Assembly (NCBI GenBank): GCA_963695645.1
Contig: CAVOHC010000012.1
Coordinates: 1,116,001-1,180,000 of the forward strand
Length of the DNA: 64,000 nt
DNA from: DATBGO01 sp963695645
GTDB taxonomy: Bacteria > Actinomycetota > Actinomycetes > Streptosporangiales > Streptosporangiaceae
Direction of reading: 5' to 3'
Shown here: positions 52,201-59,850 of the stretch, piece by piece
Numbering within the stretch: position 1 is the stretch's first letter
Layout: every line of letters starts with the position of its first letter
Position numbers and translations under genes: made by a program
Notes under the pieces: model-generated
The model's input: only the letters and a program-made list of their open reading frames with translations
Database searches by the model: none
Told to the model about the DNA's origin: nothing

Positions 52201-52314
52201 GCGGTAGCCCGGCTGCTCGGCTACCGGCCGGAGTCCGCGCAGGACCTGATCCAGGACTACCGGCGCACGGCCAGGCGGGCCCGGGCCGTGATGGAAAGCC
52301 TTTTCTACGGCTGA
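49246..52314 (+). CDS. glnE: Glutamine synthetase adenylyltransferase / deadenylase
   Basis: GlnE adds AMP to, and removes it from, GlnA1 in response to nitrogen state, under PII control. The 1022-residue protein has two nucleotidyltransferase halves with matching motifs: IAMGKCGGGELNYASDVDVI near residue 235 (deadenylylation side) and LAMGRFGGHEMSYASDADVM near 745 (adenylylation side). Each is followed by an RPEGRDGPLVRT or RPEGRQGPLIRT block and helical regions. The GTG start has a -10-like TACGGT 7 bp before it, implying a leaderless mRNA. The gene is clustered with glnA2 and glnA1, as in mycobacteria. Essential when GlnA1 is adenylylated. Confidence 0.95.
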   Translation: MSMTRGTTLAGRLAVLGFADTARAERMLTDDLRLDVGGRDAELVDAIAGGADPDLALTSLARLPLDGELRDALRTDAALRDRLIAVLGASAALGEHLVRHPDHWRVLAGPGLLSRPTAAELRAEMLAAAGVQAQADGAAPEADGAAARAAVLGAERQPVAGPRGSAGADEVTALRVGYRRRLLGLAAMDLTGAVPIEETAAELADLAAAALEAALAIAKSRLHQAAGACRIAVIAMGKCGGGELNYASDVDVIFVAAPAGDATEDTALRAATQLAGAMIQVCSQPAVEGPLFPVDPNLRPEGRDGPLVRTLASHRAYYERWAKTWEFQALLKARPVAGDAELGRDYLRALAPMVWQAAQRENFVADVQEMRRRVLDSLPADQAGRELKLGPGGLRDIEFAVQLLQLVHGRTDETLRVPATLDALAALAAGGYVGRQDAASLASAYRFLRGVEHLLQLYQLRRTHTLPEDQAVLRRVGRAMQLAAGSGAHADPAAELTSQWRQHASQARQLHEKLFYRPLLEAVARLPGEDVRLTPEAARARLEALGYIDPAGALRHIGALTAGVSRKTAIQRTLLPAMLGWFADAAQPDAGLLAFRQVSEALGDSPWYLRLLRDDTRVAQRMARLLASSRYAAGLLLRAPDAVALLSDDAQLAPRPADALRAEAAAAVRRHPEAIDAVAAILALRRRELLRTAAADVLGLSGIEGTGQSLSAVAMVTVGAALDAAARKIERETGPLPTRMAVLAMGRFGGHEMSYASDADVMFLHDPLPGADEESATRAAHAIAEELRALLGRPGPDPALPVDADLRPEGRQGPLIRTLASYLAYYRRWALPWEAQALLRAEPVAGDAELGGAFIAIADEFRYPAGGMAEASVREVRRLKARMEAERMPRGADPALHLKLGPGGLADVEWVVQLLQLKHAHAVPALRTTRTLEALAGARGAGLVTAADEQVLQAAWRLAARIRNAVVLVRGRASDMVPSAQPELTAVARLLGYRPESAQDLIQDYRRTARRARAVMESLFYG

Positions 52315-52450
52315 TACTGCGGCTGGCCGTCAGCTCGGTGACATCCTGGCCGGGCCGGCGGCCCGGTGACAATCTGGCCGTGCCGCATCGGCATGCCGGC
52401 CGGAACAGGCTGCTCCCCGGCAGCGCGCCGTACCTCGTGCTCCGGCCGTC

Positions 52451-53206
52451 TCATGACCTCAGCGTGACCGGCCGCCCTTGGCGGTAGCCAGCCAGCAGCT
52501 GGTCGCGCACTTCGGCGGGCAGCGGCTTAACCGCCTCCCGCACGGTCACGCCGGATGCCCGGTGTATCCGCGGCGCTAGCCACTCCGCTACCAGCTGCGG
52601 CCTGCGCTTCCCCGTGTCGCGCAGGATCCAGCCGATGGCTTTGCGGATGAAGAACTCCTTCTCCGCCAGCATCAGGTCGGCGTACCGGCCGAAGCGCTCG
52701 AAATCGCCGTCGCCGCGGCGGAGCGGCTTCAGCAACGCGAGCATTGCCGAGCGCCGCAGCCAGAAGTCATCGTCGGCGGCCCAGCGGTCCAGCGTGGTGT
52801 CCAGCTCCGGATAGCGCTCGGTGAGGGCGCCCATGACGTTCGCCGCGAGGCCGTCCACCAGCGCCCAGGTGCCGGCGGTGCGAAGCATCCGTTCCACCAG
52901 CACGGTATCGCTGGCCCGCAGCAGGTGCGCGTTGGCGTCGAGCAGCTCCGCGGCCGCCATCCGGCACTCGAACACTGGCCGGTCCCAGAGCGCCTCGGCG
53001 ACGGCGACGAGAACATCGTGGTCGAGTCCGGCCCGCTCCCTGCACCAACCCTTCACGGTTGCGCGGACGGCTGGCAAGCCAGTGCCCGCGAACTCCAGGT
53101 CGCTTTTGAGGTAGGCCTTCTCATTGACTGCGCGTTCCGCGCTCCCGAGAGCGCGCAGCGCGTGCTCGATGGCCGCGGCATCAGGCGATTGCGTGCCGCT
53201 GTCCAC
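52451..53206 (-). CDS. DNA alkylation repair protein, AlkD-like HEAT-repeat family
   Basis: The 251-residue all-helical protein has repeated HEAT-type helix pairs: YLKSDLEFAGTGLPAVRATV, ALWDRPVFECRMAAAELLDA, WALVDGLAANVMGALTERYP, DDFWLRRSAMLALLKPLRRG and EFFIRKAIGWILRDTGKRRP. The WxxxDxxW-type pattern and the IGWxLR block are typical of AlkC/AlkD DNA glycosylases, which remove bulky or charged alkylated bases without base flipping. Length is normal. It uses a GTG start. It stands alone and converges on glnE. Confidence 0.88.
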   Translation of the reverse strand: MDSGTQSPDAAAIEHALRALGSAERAVNEKAYLKSDLEFAGTGLPAVRATVKGWCRERAGLDHDVLVAVAEALWDRPVFECRMAAAELLDANAHLLRASDTVLVERMLRTAGTWALVDGLAANVMGALTERYPELDTTLDRWAADDDFWLRRSAMLALLKPLRRGDGDFERFGRYADLMLAEKEFFIRKAIGWILRDTGKRRPQLVAEWLAPRIHRASGVTVREAVKPLPAEVRDQLLAGYRQGRPVTLRS

Positions 53207-53269
53207 CTAAGTCACTGCCTTCCGGGTGCAGCCAGGGCCGGACCACCGGCCGTGCGCACAGCGCCGTCT

Positions 53270-54076
53270 TTATCCAAGGTAACTGACGTTGGCGCGCACC
53301 CGGTGGACGCCGCAGTCGTGCCGCCCGGGCAGCCCGATTCCGTCTCTGGCCTCGGAATCCCTCGCGCAGACAAGGAACAGCCAGGCAGCCGACTTGCTGC
53401 CGATCCGGAGCGAGAATCCGACCGTGCGCTCGTACCCATCGGCGGAAATCCGACGGGGTCCGGAGACGGTAGCGTGCTTGTCCAGGTAGAGCCACTTCGG
53501 CCCGGGCGGCGGGTTCGAGGTCGCTGACAGCCGGAGCCCGACGTAGACATACCAGTGCTTCGACACGTATCGCCCGATCTGCGCGCGCGGCAAGAACACG
53601 TAGGCCCGGTACGCAGGGTGACACACCGGCGTCGATACGCAGTTCCGCTTAGTGGCCACCCGGGAGTTGGCGCTGATGTAGACCGTCGCGGCTGCGGAGG
53701 TAACGGCGGTCGGGCTGGTGTCGAGGACTACGTGATAGCGGGTAGCGATGGTCGGCTTTACGTTGAACGAGTAACGTGTCGCCTCGCTCGCCGACCCGAT
53801 GAGTCTCGACGCCCGATCATAGGGAAATGGCTGAGCGTACAACTTGACCATGTTCTTTCCGGTTACGCCGGTGATGTCACCGGAGATGCTGGCGACCCGG
53901 TACTTGCTTCCGCCCCGGTAGACGGCGAGCGCGTCACCCCCGACGTCGGTCTTCGCGCTGGCTGCGATCGTAATCGCCGGTGCAGCCGTGGGGGCGGCGA
54001 CGGCCGGGAGGCCACCCGCCGCGAGCAAGCTGCCTGCTACGGTGCAGACGGCAATCATCCGCCAGAGCTTCGACAC
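53270..54076 (-). CDS. Secreted protein of unknown function
   Basis: The 268-residue protein has a Sec signal peptide (MSKLWRMIAVCTVAGSLLAA, cleavage near PAVAAP). The mature part, rich in Ser/Thr/Tyr and beta-forming stretches (YRVASISGDITGVTG, YSFNVKPTIATRYHVVLDTS), contains cysteines in NCVSTPVCHPAY, FLVCARD and DCGVHR that could form disulfides. It reads like a cell-surface or exported beta protein, but I recognise no family. The GTG start has AGGTAGG upstream. A 17-bp tandem array lies 43 bp upstream, in the promoter region. Confidence 0.72.
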   Translation of the reverse strand: MSKLWRMIAVCTVAGSLLAAGGLPAVAAPTAAPAITIAASAKTDVGGDALAVYRGGSKYRVASISGDITGVTGKNMVKLYAQPFPYDRASRLIGSASEATRYSFNVKPTIATRYHVVLDTSPTAVTSAAATVYISANSRVATKRNCVSTPVCHPAYRAYVFLPRAQIGRYVSKHWYVYVGLRLSATSNPPPGPKWLYLDKHATVSGPRRISADGYERTVGFSLRIGSKSAAWLFLVCARDSEARDGIGLPGRHDCGVHRVRANVSYLG

Positions 54077-54118
54077 GCGTACCTACCTTTCCTGACGCGG
54101 CTTCCCGCGTCCGGTACC

Positions 54119-54199
54119 CCGAACAATGCAGTACTCCGGACAACGCGGTAGTCCGAACAATGCAGTACTCCGAACAACGCAGTACTCCGAACAACGCAG
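54119..54199. repeat. 17-bp tandem array upstream of the secreted protein gene
   Basis: Units starting at 54119, 54136, 54153, 54170 and 54187 (partial) read CCGAACAATGCAGTACT or close variants; unit two reads CCGGACAACGCGGTAGT. The palindrome AGTACT recurs in most units. The array sits 43-123 bp upstream of the secreted-protein start and could carry repeated binding sites or simply be unstable DNA. Confidence 0.92.
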
Positions 54200-54515
54200 A
54201 AAGAATAAGGGCAGCGTCTGCCTTCGAGCGCGCCTTTGAGCTATAAGCCCCGGTATGGTGGGCGTGGCTGACCCGCCTGACTTCGATGATTCAGGGTGCG
54301 GGCGAGCCTGGTTACTGATGGTGCTGTGCCGGTTTTCAGGCGTGGTGTCTGGTTGCGGTAAGCGCGGTGGCAGGGCGGGCTGACCGATTGCGCTCGGGCG
54401 GGCACCAGCCCCGACCGCGCCGGCGTGGTCTCCTTCCTGGTCTGGGGGCGGGTTTGCGCTAGTCAGGCGGGTGCGGGCAGGGCACATTGCCGCTGCGGAT
54501 GGGGCAGTTCGTGGC
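54200..54515. other. Gap with no convincing gene
   Basis: This 316-bp stretch lies between the 17-bp array and the kinase remnant. No frame shows protein-like character. A string of GCACCCTGAATCATCGAAG (minus strand, around 54283-54302) reminds me of sequence seen next to some actinobacterial insertion sequences, but no terminal repeat or transposase supports this. Confidence 0.3.
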
Positions 54516-55853
54516 TCATCCGACCTGCTGAACGTTGAACTGCGTGATGACACCGTCGTTGACGGTGTAGGTACCTTGAAAGGTCTTGACCGTTCCATCG
54601 GTCTGCGGCGCTGTGAGGCGCGCCGTCACCACGTTTCCTGAGACCGACACGATTGTCACCGTATTCCTGGCAGTAGCGCTGAAGCCATTGACATAGTCGG
54701 TATACGAGGAGCCGGTGTTACGGCCGCCGAGTTCCCATGCTTTGACATAGTCATGATTATTGAGCGCGGTGAAGTACTCGTTCACCGTGGCGGCCGGGCC
54801 GGTAGGCACGGGCGCGGCCTTGCGGGTCGTGCCGGTCGTGCTGCCGTGACTGACAGGCTTGGCGGCGCCCACCGAAGCGGGTGACTTGAGCGCTCCGCTG
54901 CGCACCAAGGCAATGGCCCCGCCCGCAAGGCACAGGACCACCAGGCAACCGATAACGATCGCGGCAGGGGAGCGCCGCTGCGGTCGGCCCGGGCCCGGGC
55001 GATCAGGCTGACCGGGTGGTGACTGGCGCTGACCCGGTGATGGCGGCCACTGACCGGGTGCCTCGAGCTGAGCGGGGGGTGCATTCGCCGGCCGGTAACC
55101 CGGATCGGGTCTGGAGGGCCCTGCCTGGGAGAGATTGGCGGCCCTGGTGGGAGGTTCATCGGGGAGCGCAGCGGCCGGGCGACTTGGCCAGGCCACAACG
55201 GGCATGCCTGCGGACCCGGCGGCGCCGGGCATGCCTGGGGTTCCGGTCATGCGTGGAGTGCCACTGGTGCCATCCGCGACGCCCGCTCCCGCGATGTCTG
55301 GAGCCCCGCCGGCGCCTCCTGCGGCGCCTGCTATGCCCGCGGACCCGGCCATGCCTGCCCATACGGCCCGTTGGGTGGGTGGCCGAGCAGGTCCGGCCGC
55401 TCCCGGCAGCGCGGCTGGAAGCTCGCAGGCACCGCGGAGCGCGACCGCAAACTCCATGCAGGTCTGGTACCGGTCACCAGGTGCCTTGGCGAGGGCCCTC
55501 GCAAGCACCCTGTCGACCGCCGCAGGCAGGTCCGGCCGGCGGTCGGTCAGCGGCGGCGGCGGCGCGGACACCTGTGCCCAGATGGTGGCCACCCCCTGAT
55601 CACGCCGGAATGGCGGGACGCCGGACAGCATCTCGAACGCGGCACAAGCGAGCGAGTAAAGGTCGGCGCGCCCGTCGATCAGCCTGCTGCCCTCGATCTG
55701 CTCAGGGGCGATGTAGTCAAGCGTGCCGAGAAACTGGCCGGTCGACGTCAGGCTGGACGCGACCTGCGACTGCTTGGTGAGCCCGAAATCCGACAGGTAG
55801 ACATGATCGAGATGCCCGCTGCTGGTCGGCGAGCCGAGCAGCACGTTAATGGG
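54516..55853 (-). pseudogene. Truncated Ser/Thr protein kinase (PknD-type), N-lobe missing
   Basis: In frame upstream of the first start-like GTG the sequence reads stop-P-I-N-V-L-L-G: it begins at the KPxN of the catalytic loop. The DFG region (VYLSDFGLTKQS), the APE region (GTLDYIAPEQIEG) and the C-lobe (GRADLYSLACAAFEMLSGVP) follow, then a Pro/Ala linker, one membrane segment (AAIVIGCLVVLCLAGGAIAL) and an extracellular domain (TVNEYFTALNNHDYVKAWEL to the end). The glycine loop, ATP lysine and HRD aspartate, about 130 residues, are gone, so it cannot phosphorylate. The first base after the PAP2 stop codon is the junction. Confidence 0.88.
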
Positions 55854-56588
55854 TCATCGCTGCCAGCTAACAGCTTCTGCGGCTACATCTCCATATGGCG
55901 GATGGTGCCAGCTCGCAAACAGGTCGAGGATGAGCGCGGCCAGAAGGACCGTCCCAGTGCCGACGGCAGCCCCCCCGACAGTGTCGGTGAAGTGATGCAT
56001 ATTCGCGCCGATCACCCCAACGGCGACGGCGGCTGCTAGCAGGAATGCAGTGCAGGCAAGGACAACACGCAGCAGGCGTGGCACCCTCGCGGGCGTCCTC
56101 GCGGGCGTCCTTGCGAGCAGCACTGTTAGGGCGGTGGCCAAGGCGACCGCGCTGGTGACGTGTCCGCTGGGAAAGGGGCTGCCCCACGAAGTCCGGCCGA
56201 TAAGGGGCTTGAGCACGACTTCGGTGATGGCAGTCGCAAGGGGCACAGATATGGCCACCAAGATGGCGTCGGCATACCGCCGCCGCAGAATACCCGCCAG
56301 CACAAGGGCCGCCGCCATCGCGGTTACCGCCACCGGCCCGCCCGGCCAGACCAGCACGGCCAGCAGCAGGGGATGCCCGCCAAGGCTGGCTCGCACTTTG
56401 GCATCGAACGTCGCGTCCACCCAACCGGTTTCCATCCCGTGCCTGAGCCACACTCCCTGTACCGCAATCACCAGCACGCAGACAACCACAATTGCCACGG
56501 CCAGGGGACGGGCGGCGGTCGGCAGCAGCGGTCTTGCGGCTGACCTGCCAGGGCCCTTCAACGTTTGCCCGAATGTCCTTAATCCCAT
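55854..56588 (-). CDS. PAP2-superfamily membrane phosphatase
   Basis: The 244-residue protein has about six membrane segments and the phosphatidic-acid phosphatase signature: VVLKPLIGRTSWGSPFPSGH (first two motifs, with the catalytic SGH) and GANMHHFTDTVGGAAVGTG (third motif, with the His-Asp charge relay but no obvious preceding arginine). Such enzymes dephosphorylate lipid phosphates or undecaprenyl pyrophosphate at the outer membrane face. It ends EAVSWQR directly at the truncated kinase, so its own 3' end may also be at a rearrangement junction. Length is slightly above typical; the C-terminus may be altered. Confidence 0.85.
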   Translation of the reverse strand: MGLRTFGQTLKGPGRSAARPLLPTAARPLAVAIVVVCVLVIAVQGVWLRHGMETGWVDATFDAKVRASLGGHPLLLAVLVWPGGPVAVTAMAAALVLAGILRRRYADAILVAISVPLATAITEVVLKPLIGRTSWGSPFPSGHVTSAVALATALTVLLARTPARTPARVPRLLRVVLACTAFLLAAAVAVGVIGANMHHFTDTVGGAAVGTGTVLLAALILDLFASWHHPPYGDVAAEAVSWQR

Positions 56589-56856
56589 ACAAGGTCACGT
56601 TAGCTGGCTTTGCCAGCAGCCTGCCGGAAACCGGGGCGGCGGAGTCATGGCCGGGAAGGCGGTGATCACTATCTGCCCGGCGGACAGCGATGGCTCACCG
56701 GCGCGGCCGTGGACGCGGGTGCTCGCGGGCGCTGTAGCCCGACCGCGACGAGTCGACGCGCACCGCCCTGGAGACCGTCTTCGATGCCCGGCCGGAACTG
56801 AACCGGTACAGGACGGTGCGCGATGACATCGCCGCAGGTCAGGCTATGTGCGAAGG
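56589..56856. other. Gap between PAP2 and glnA1, possible decayed coding sequence
   Basis: A plus-strand frame after a TAG near 56733 reads TRTALETVFDARPELNRYRT and VRDDIAAGQAMCEG before ending in TAG at glnA1's 3' end. It has no good start and no family match. It may be a gene remnant or chance. Confidence 0.25.
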
Positions 56857-58281
56857 CTACACGTCGAAGTAGAGCTCGAACTCGTGCGGGTGTGGGCGCA
56901 GCCTGATCGGGTCGATCTCGTTGGCGCGCTTGTAGTCCAGCCAGGTCTCCACCAGGTCAGGCGTGAAGACGCCGCCCTCGAGCAGGTAGTCGTGATCGGC
57001 CTCAAGGGTGTCGAGCACCTTGTCCAGGGAGCCTGGCACCTGCGGGATCGCCCTTGCCTCGTCCGGCGGAAGCTCGTAGAGGTCCTTGTCTACCGGCTCG
57101 GGCGGCTCGATCTTGTTCTTGATGCCGTCCAGGCCGGCCAGCAGCATCGCGGAGAACGCCAGGTATGGGTTGCAGGACGGATCAGGCACCCGGAACTCGA
57201 TCCGCTTGGCCTTCGGGCTTGGCCCGGTGATCGGCACGCGGACGCAAGCCGACCTGTTGCGCTGCGAGTAGACCAGGTTGACCGGGGCCTCGAAGCCGGG
57301 AACCAGCCGGTGGTAGGAGTTCACCGTCGGGTTGGTGAACGCCAGCAGTGACGGCGCGTGCTTGAGCAGGCCGCCGATGTAGTACCGGGCCATGTCGGAG
57401 AGCCCGGCATACCCGACCTCGTCGTAGAACAGCGGCGAGCCGTCCTTCCACAGGCTCTGATGACAGTGCATTCCGGAGCCGTTGTCGCCGAAGATGGGCT
57501 TGGGCATAAACGTTACGGTCTTGCCCGCCGCCCGGGCCACGCTCTTGATCACGTACTTGTAGAGCATCAGGTTGTCGGCCGTCTGCAGCAGGCCGCCGAA
57601 CCGCATGTTGATCTCTGACTGCCCGGCGGTGCCGACCTCGTGGTGCTGCATCTCGACCGTGATGCCGCAGTCGATGAGGGCCCTGACCATGTCGGCCCGA
57701 AGGTCCGCATAGTGGTCAGTCGGCGGGACGGGGAAGTAGCCGCCCTTATAGCGCGGCTTGTAGGCCAGGTTGCCGCCCGGCTCATCGAGGCCGGAGTTCC
57801 AGGCGCCCTCAATCGAGTCGATGTAGTAGTACCCGGCCTGCGGCGAGGTCTCGAAGCGCGCGGAGTCGAAGATGTAGAACTCGGCCTCCGGGCCGAAATA
57901 GGCGGTGTCGGCGACGCCGCTGCCGCGCAGGTAGTCCTGGGCCTTGCGGGCGATGTTGCGCGGATCCCTGGTGTAGGGCTCACCGGTCAGCGGATCATGC
58001 ACGAAGAACGTAAGGTTCAGCGTCTTGCGAGTCCGGAACGGGTCCACCACGGCCGTCGTCGGGTCCGGCAGCAGCAGCATGTCCGACTCATGAATCTGCT
58101 GGAACCCGCGGATCGATGAGCCGTCGAACATCAGCCCATCGGAGAAGACGCTGTCGCTAAATGACTCAACGGGGACTGTGAAGTGCTGCATGGTTCCCGG
58201 CAGGTCGCAGAACCTGACATCGACGAACTGCACTTCCTCGTCCCCGATGAACCGCAGGATCTCTTCGCCGTTGGTGAACAT
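56857..58281 (-). CDS. glnA: Glutamine synthetase type I
   Basis: GlnA1 joins ammonia to glutamate with ATP and is the main assimilating enzyme. The 474-residue protein starts MFTNGEEILRFIGDEEVQFV and has DVRFCDLPGTMQHFTVPVES, LMFDGSSIRGFQQIHESDML, PEAEFYIFD, MQHHEVGTAGQSEINMRFGG, KPIFGDNGSGMHCHQSLWKD, AFTNPTVNSYHRLVPGFEAP and NRSACVRVPI. The adenylylation tyrosine near residue 401 lies in KDLYELPPDEA, the target of GlnE. Start at 58281 has GGGAGGG 4-5 nt upstream; a longer frame is unsupported. A full GlnR-type box lies about 100 bp upstream. Confidence 0.97.
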   Translation of the reverse strand: MFTNGEEILRFIGDEEVQFVDVRFCDLPGTMQHFTVPVESFSDSVFSDGLMFDGSSIRGFQQIHESDMLLLPDPTTAVVDPFRTRKTLNLTFFVHDPLTGEPYTRDPRNIARKAQDYLRGSGVADTAYFGPEAEFYIFDSARFETSPQAGYYYIDSIEGAWNSGLDEPGGNLAYKPRYKGGYFPVPPTDHYADLRADMVRALIDCGITVEMQHHEVGTAGQSEINMRFGGLLQTADNLMLYKYVIKSVARAAGKTVTFMPKPIFGDNGSGMHCHQSLWKDGSPLFYDEVGYAGLSDMARYYIGGLLKHAPSLLAFTNPTVNSYHRLVPGFEAPVNLVYSQRNRSACVRVPITGPSPKAKRIEFRVPDPSCNPYLAFSAMLLAGLDGIKNKIEPPEPVDKDLYELPPDEARAIPQVPGSLDKVLDTLEADHDYLLEGGVFTPDLVETWLDYKRANEIDPIRLRPHPHEFELYFDV

Positions 58282-58378
58282 CCGGCCCTCCCTTGACTGA
58301 CACTGACTGACACTGTCCGTAACTGTCCGCACTTGCCCCGCGCCGCTTGCTGACGCGATCCGAAGCTAGCTGTCGGCG

Positions 58379-58416
58379 GTTTCCGAGCCGTGTCCCCGAT
58401 GTTTCGCACATGTTAA
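58379..58416 (-). promoter_or_regulatory. GlnR operator upstream of glnA1
   Basis: On the minus strand the sequence reads TTAAC-n6-GAAAC-n6-GACAC-n6-GAAAC, the complete tandem GlnR consensus (GTNAC-n6-GAAAC twice) with spacing exact throughout. It lies 98 bp upstream of the glnA1 ATG and about 85 bp before the divergent RDD gene. GlnR activates or represses nitrogen genes in actinomycetes by ammonium status. Confidence 0.85.
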
Positions 58417-58500
58417 GCCGGGACGGGGGCATCGAAATGCGGTCTTAACGGATTCCGGGCGCCGGTCGCTCCCGCCGCAGCGCCCGGATACCGTTGGTTC

Positions 58501-58974
58501 GTGACTGACCGACGATGGACCGGGGGGTGGCTGTCAGGCGTGCGCTCGCCCGCACGGGACAGCGACTATCCGGGGCAGCACCTGGGGCTGCCGGAGACCG
58601 GCGCGGGCTCGGTGGCCGGGATCGGCAGGCGGCTCGGTGCGCTGGTTATCGACTGGCTGCTGTGCACGGTGATCGCGCTGGCCGCGGTCGGCTCCTACCG
58701 CCACACCGGGAATGCGGCCGCGGCCGATGTCAGGTACCTGACGCTCGCTGTCTTCGCGGCCGAAGTCTGGCTGCTCACCGCGCTGACCGGGTTCACCGTA
58801 GGCAAGCGGCTGCTCGGCATGCGGGTGATCAGGCTCGACGGCAAGCCGGTCGGCCTGATCTGGTCGCTCGTCCGCACCATCCTGCTTGTTCTCGTGATCC
58901 CGGCCGTCATTTTCGACGCTGATCTGCGCGGACTGCACGACAAAGCCGCCAACACGGTCGTCATCCGCATCTGA
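58501..58974 (+). CDS. RDD-family membrane protein
   Basis: The 157-residue protein contains an RDD domain: IGRRLGALVIDWLLCTVIAL (with the Arg and Asp that name the family), a second hydrophobic segment (TLAVFAAEVWLLTALTGFTV), GKRLLGMRVIRLDGKPVG, and LHDKAANTVVIRI with the second Asp. Some RDD proteins are transporters or membrane accessory factors; function here is unknown. The GTG start has no ribosome site, and a -10-like TACCGT lies 6 bp before it, suggesting a leaderless mRNA. The gene keeps its conserved place between glnA1 and DUF4191. Confidence 0.88.
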   Translation: MTDRRWTGGWLSGVRSPARDSDYPGQHLGLPETGAGSVAGIGRRLGALVIDWLLCTVIALAAVGSYRHTGNAAAADVRYLTLAVFAAEVWLLTALTGFTVGKRLLGMRVIRLDGKPVGLIWSLVRTILLVLVIPAVIFDADLRGLHDKAANTVVIRI

Positions 58975-58991
58975 AGGTCGCGACGCACTAC

Positions 58992-59044
58992 GATCTTGAC
59001 GACTTCTCCAGGGCAGCGGCAGGCGCTGAAAAGTCGTCAAGATC
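58992..59044. terminator. Palindrome with 14-bp perfect arms
   Basis: GATCTTGACGACTT (58992-59005) pairs with AAGTCGTCAAGATC (59031-59044) around a 25-nt loop. It lies between the convergent RDD and DUF4191 genes, 18 bp after the RDD stop. The loop-proximal GCTGAAAAGTCGTCA and TGACGACTTC also occur in the 38101-38139 palindrome. Confidence 0.75.
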
Positions 59045-59071
59045 ATGATGTCGGCTGGTTTCGCCGGCCCA

Positions 59072-59788
59072 TCAGCGGAACTTGGGCCTCGGGGCCTTCG
59101 GCATCCTGCCGGTCTTCGGCAGCGGGCCCTTCGGCATCTGGAGCGACTGCGGCAGCGCCTTGAGGCGGTGGTTCAAGTCATTGACCGCGTCCGGCTTCAG
59201 GTTGCGCGGCAGTTTCATGATGTGCCGCTGGAGCTTGCGGATCGGCACCTGCCCGGCCTCATCACCCACCTGGATGTCATAGATGGGGACGTCGTAGGCG
59301 ACCCTCGCGATCCGCTTCTTCTCGGCCGCCAGCAGGCTCGGCAGCCTGGACGGCGAGCCCTCGCCGATCAGGACCACGCCGGGCCTGCCGACCGAGCGGT
59401 GCACCACATCCATGTTCCTGTTGGCCGATATCGCCGGCGTGACCGTCCAGTTGCCGCGCATGCTCTGCAGGATGGCCGCGGCCGCGCCCGGCTGCCCGGC
59501 GATCGCCGAGTACTGCGCCGACTGTGCGAAGCGGCCAAAGACGATCATCGTGGCTGACAGTGCGATCAGGACGCCCACCGGGATGAGGAACGCCGCGAGG
59601 TTGAGCACCACGCCGAGGATCACGAAGAGCGCGACGACCCCGATCCCGGTGAGAGCCACGATCGGCAGCGCTTTCGGGTTTTCCTTGTGGACAATCCCGG
59701 CGACCATGCGAATCTGCTTAATACGCCCGGGGGTGTCAGCGCCAGCTGCGGCCTTCCGGCCCCCGGGGGCTCCGGGCTTGTTCACCAT
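59072..59788 (-). CDS. DUF4191 membrane protein
   Basis: The 238-residue protein has two membrane helices (LPIVALTGIGVVALFVILGV and LNLAAFLIPVGVLIALSATM) after a basic N-terminus, then a cytosolic region with FGRFAQSAQYSAIAGQPGAA, VVHRSVGRPGVVLIGEGSPS and AAEKKRIARVAYDVPIYDIQ. These are the DUF4191 marks; the family is always near lipA in actinobacteria and its role is unknown. The Lys/Pro-rich tail (PKGPLPKTGRMPKAPRPK) is basic. It starts 62 bp after the lipA stop. Confidence 0.9.
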   Translation of the reverse strand: MVNKPGAPGGRKAAAGADTPGRIKQIRMVAGIVHKENPKALPIVALTGIGVVALFVILGVVLNLAAFLIPVGVLIALSATMIVFGRFAQSAQYSAIAGQPGAAAAILQSMRGNWTVTPAISANRNMDVVHRSVGRPGVVLIGEGSPSRLPSLLAAEKKRIARVAYDVPIYDIQVGDEAGQVPIRKLQRHIMKLPRNLKPDAVNDLNHRLKALPQSLQMPKGPLPKTGRMPKAPRPKFR

Positions 59789-59850
59789 GCTCGTGAGGAT
59801 ACGAGCACCGGGTCCGCTGCGCGAAATGCCCCCCGGGGAACCGAAGCGGG

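Noticed and set aside
54270..54330. Possible insertion-sequence end
   Set aside because: Only a vague resemblance; no inverted terminal repeat, target duplication or transposase piece was found.
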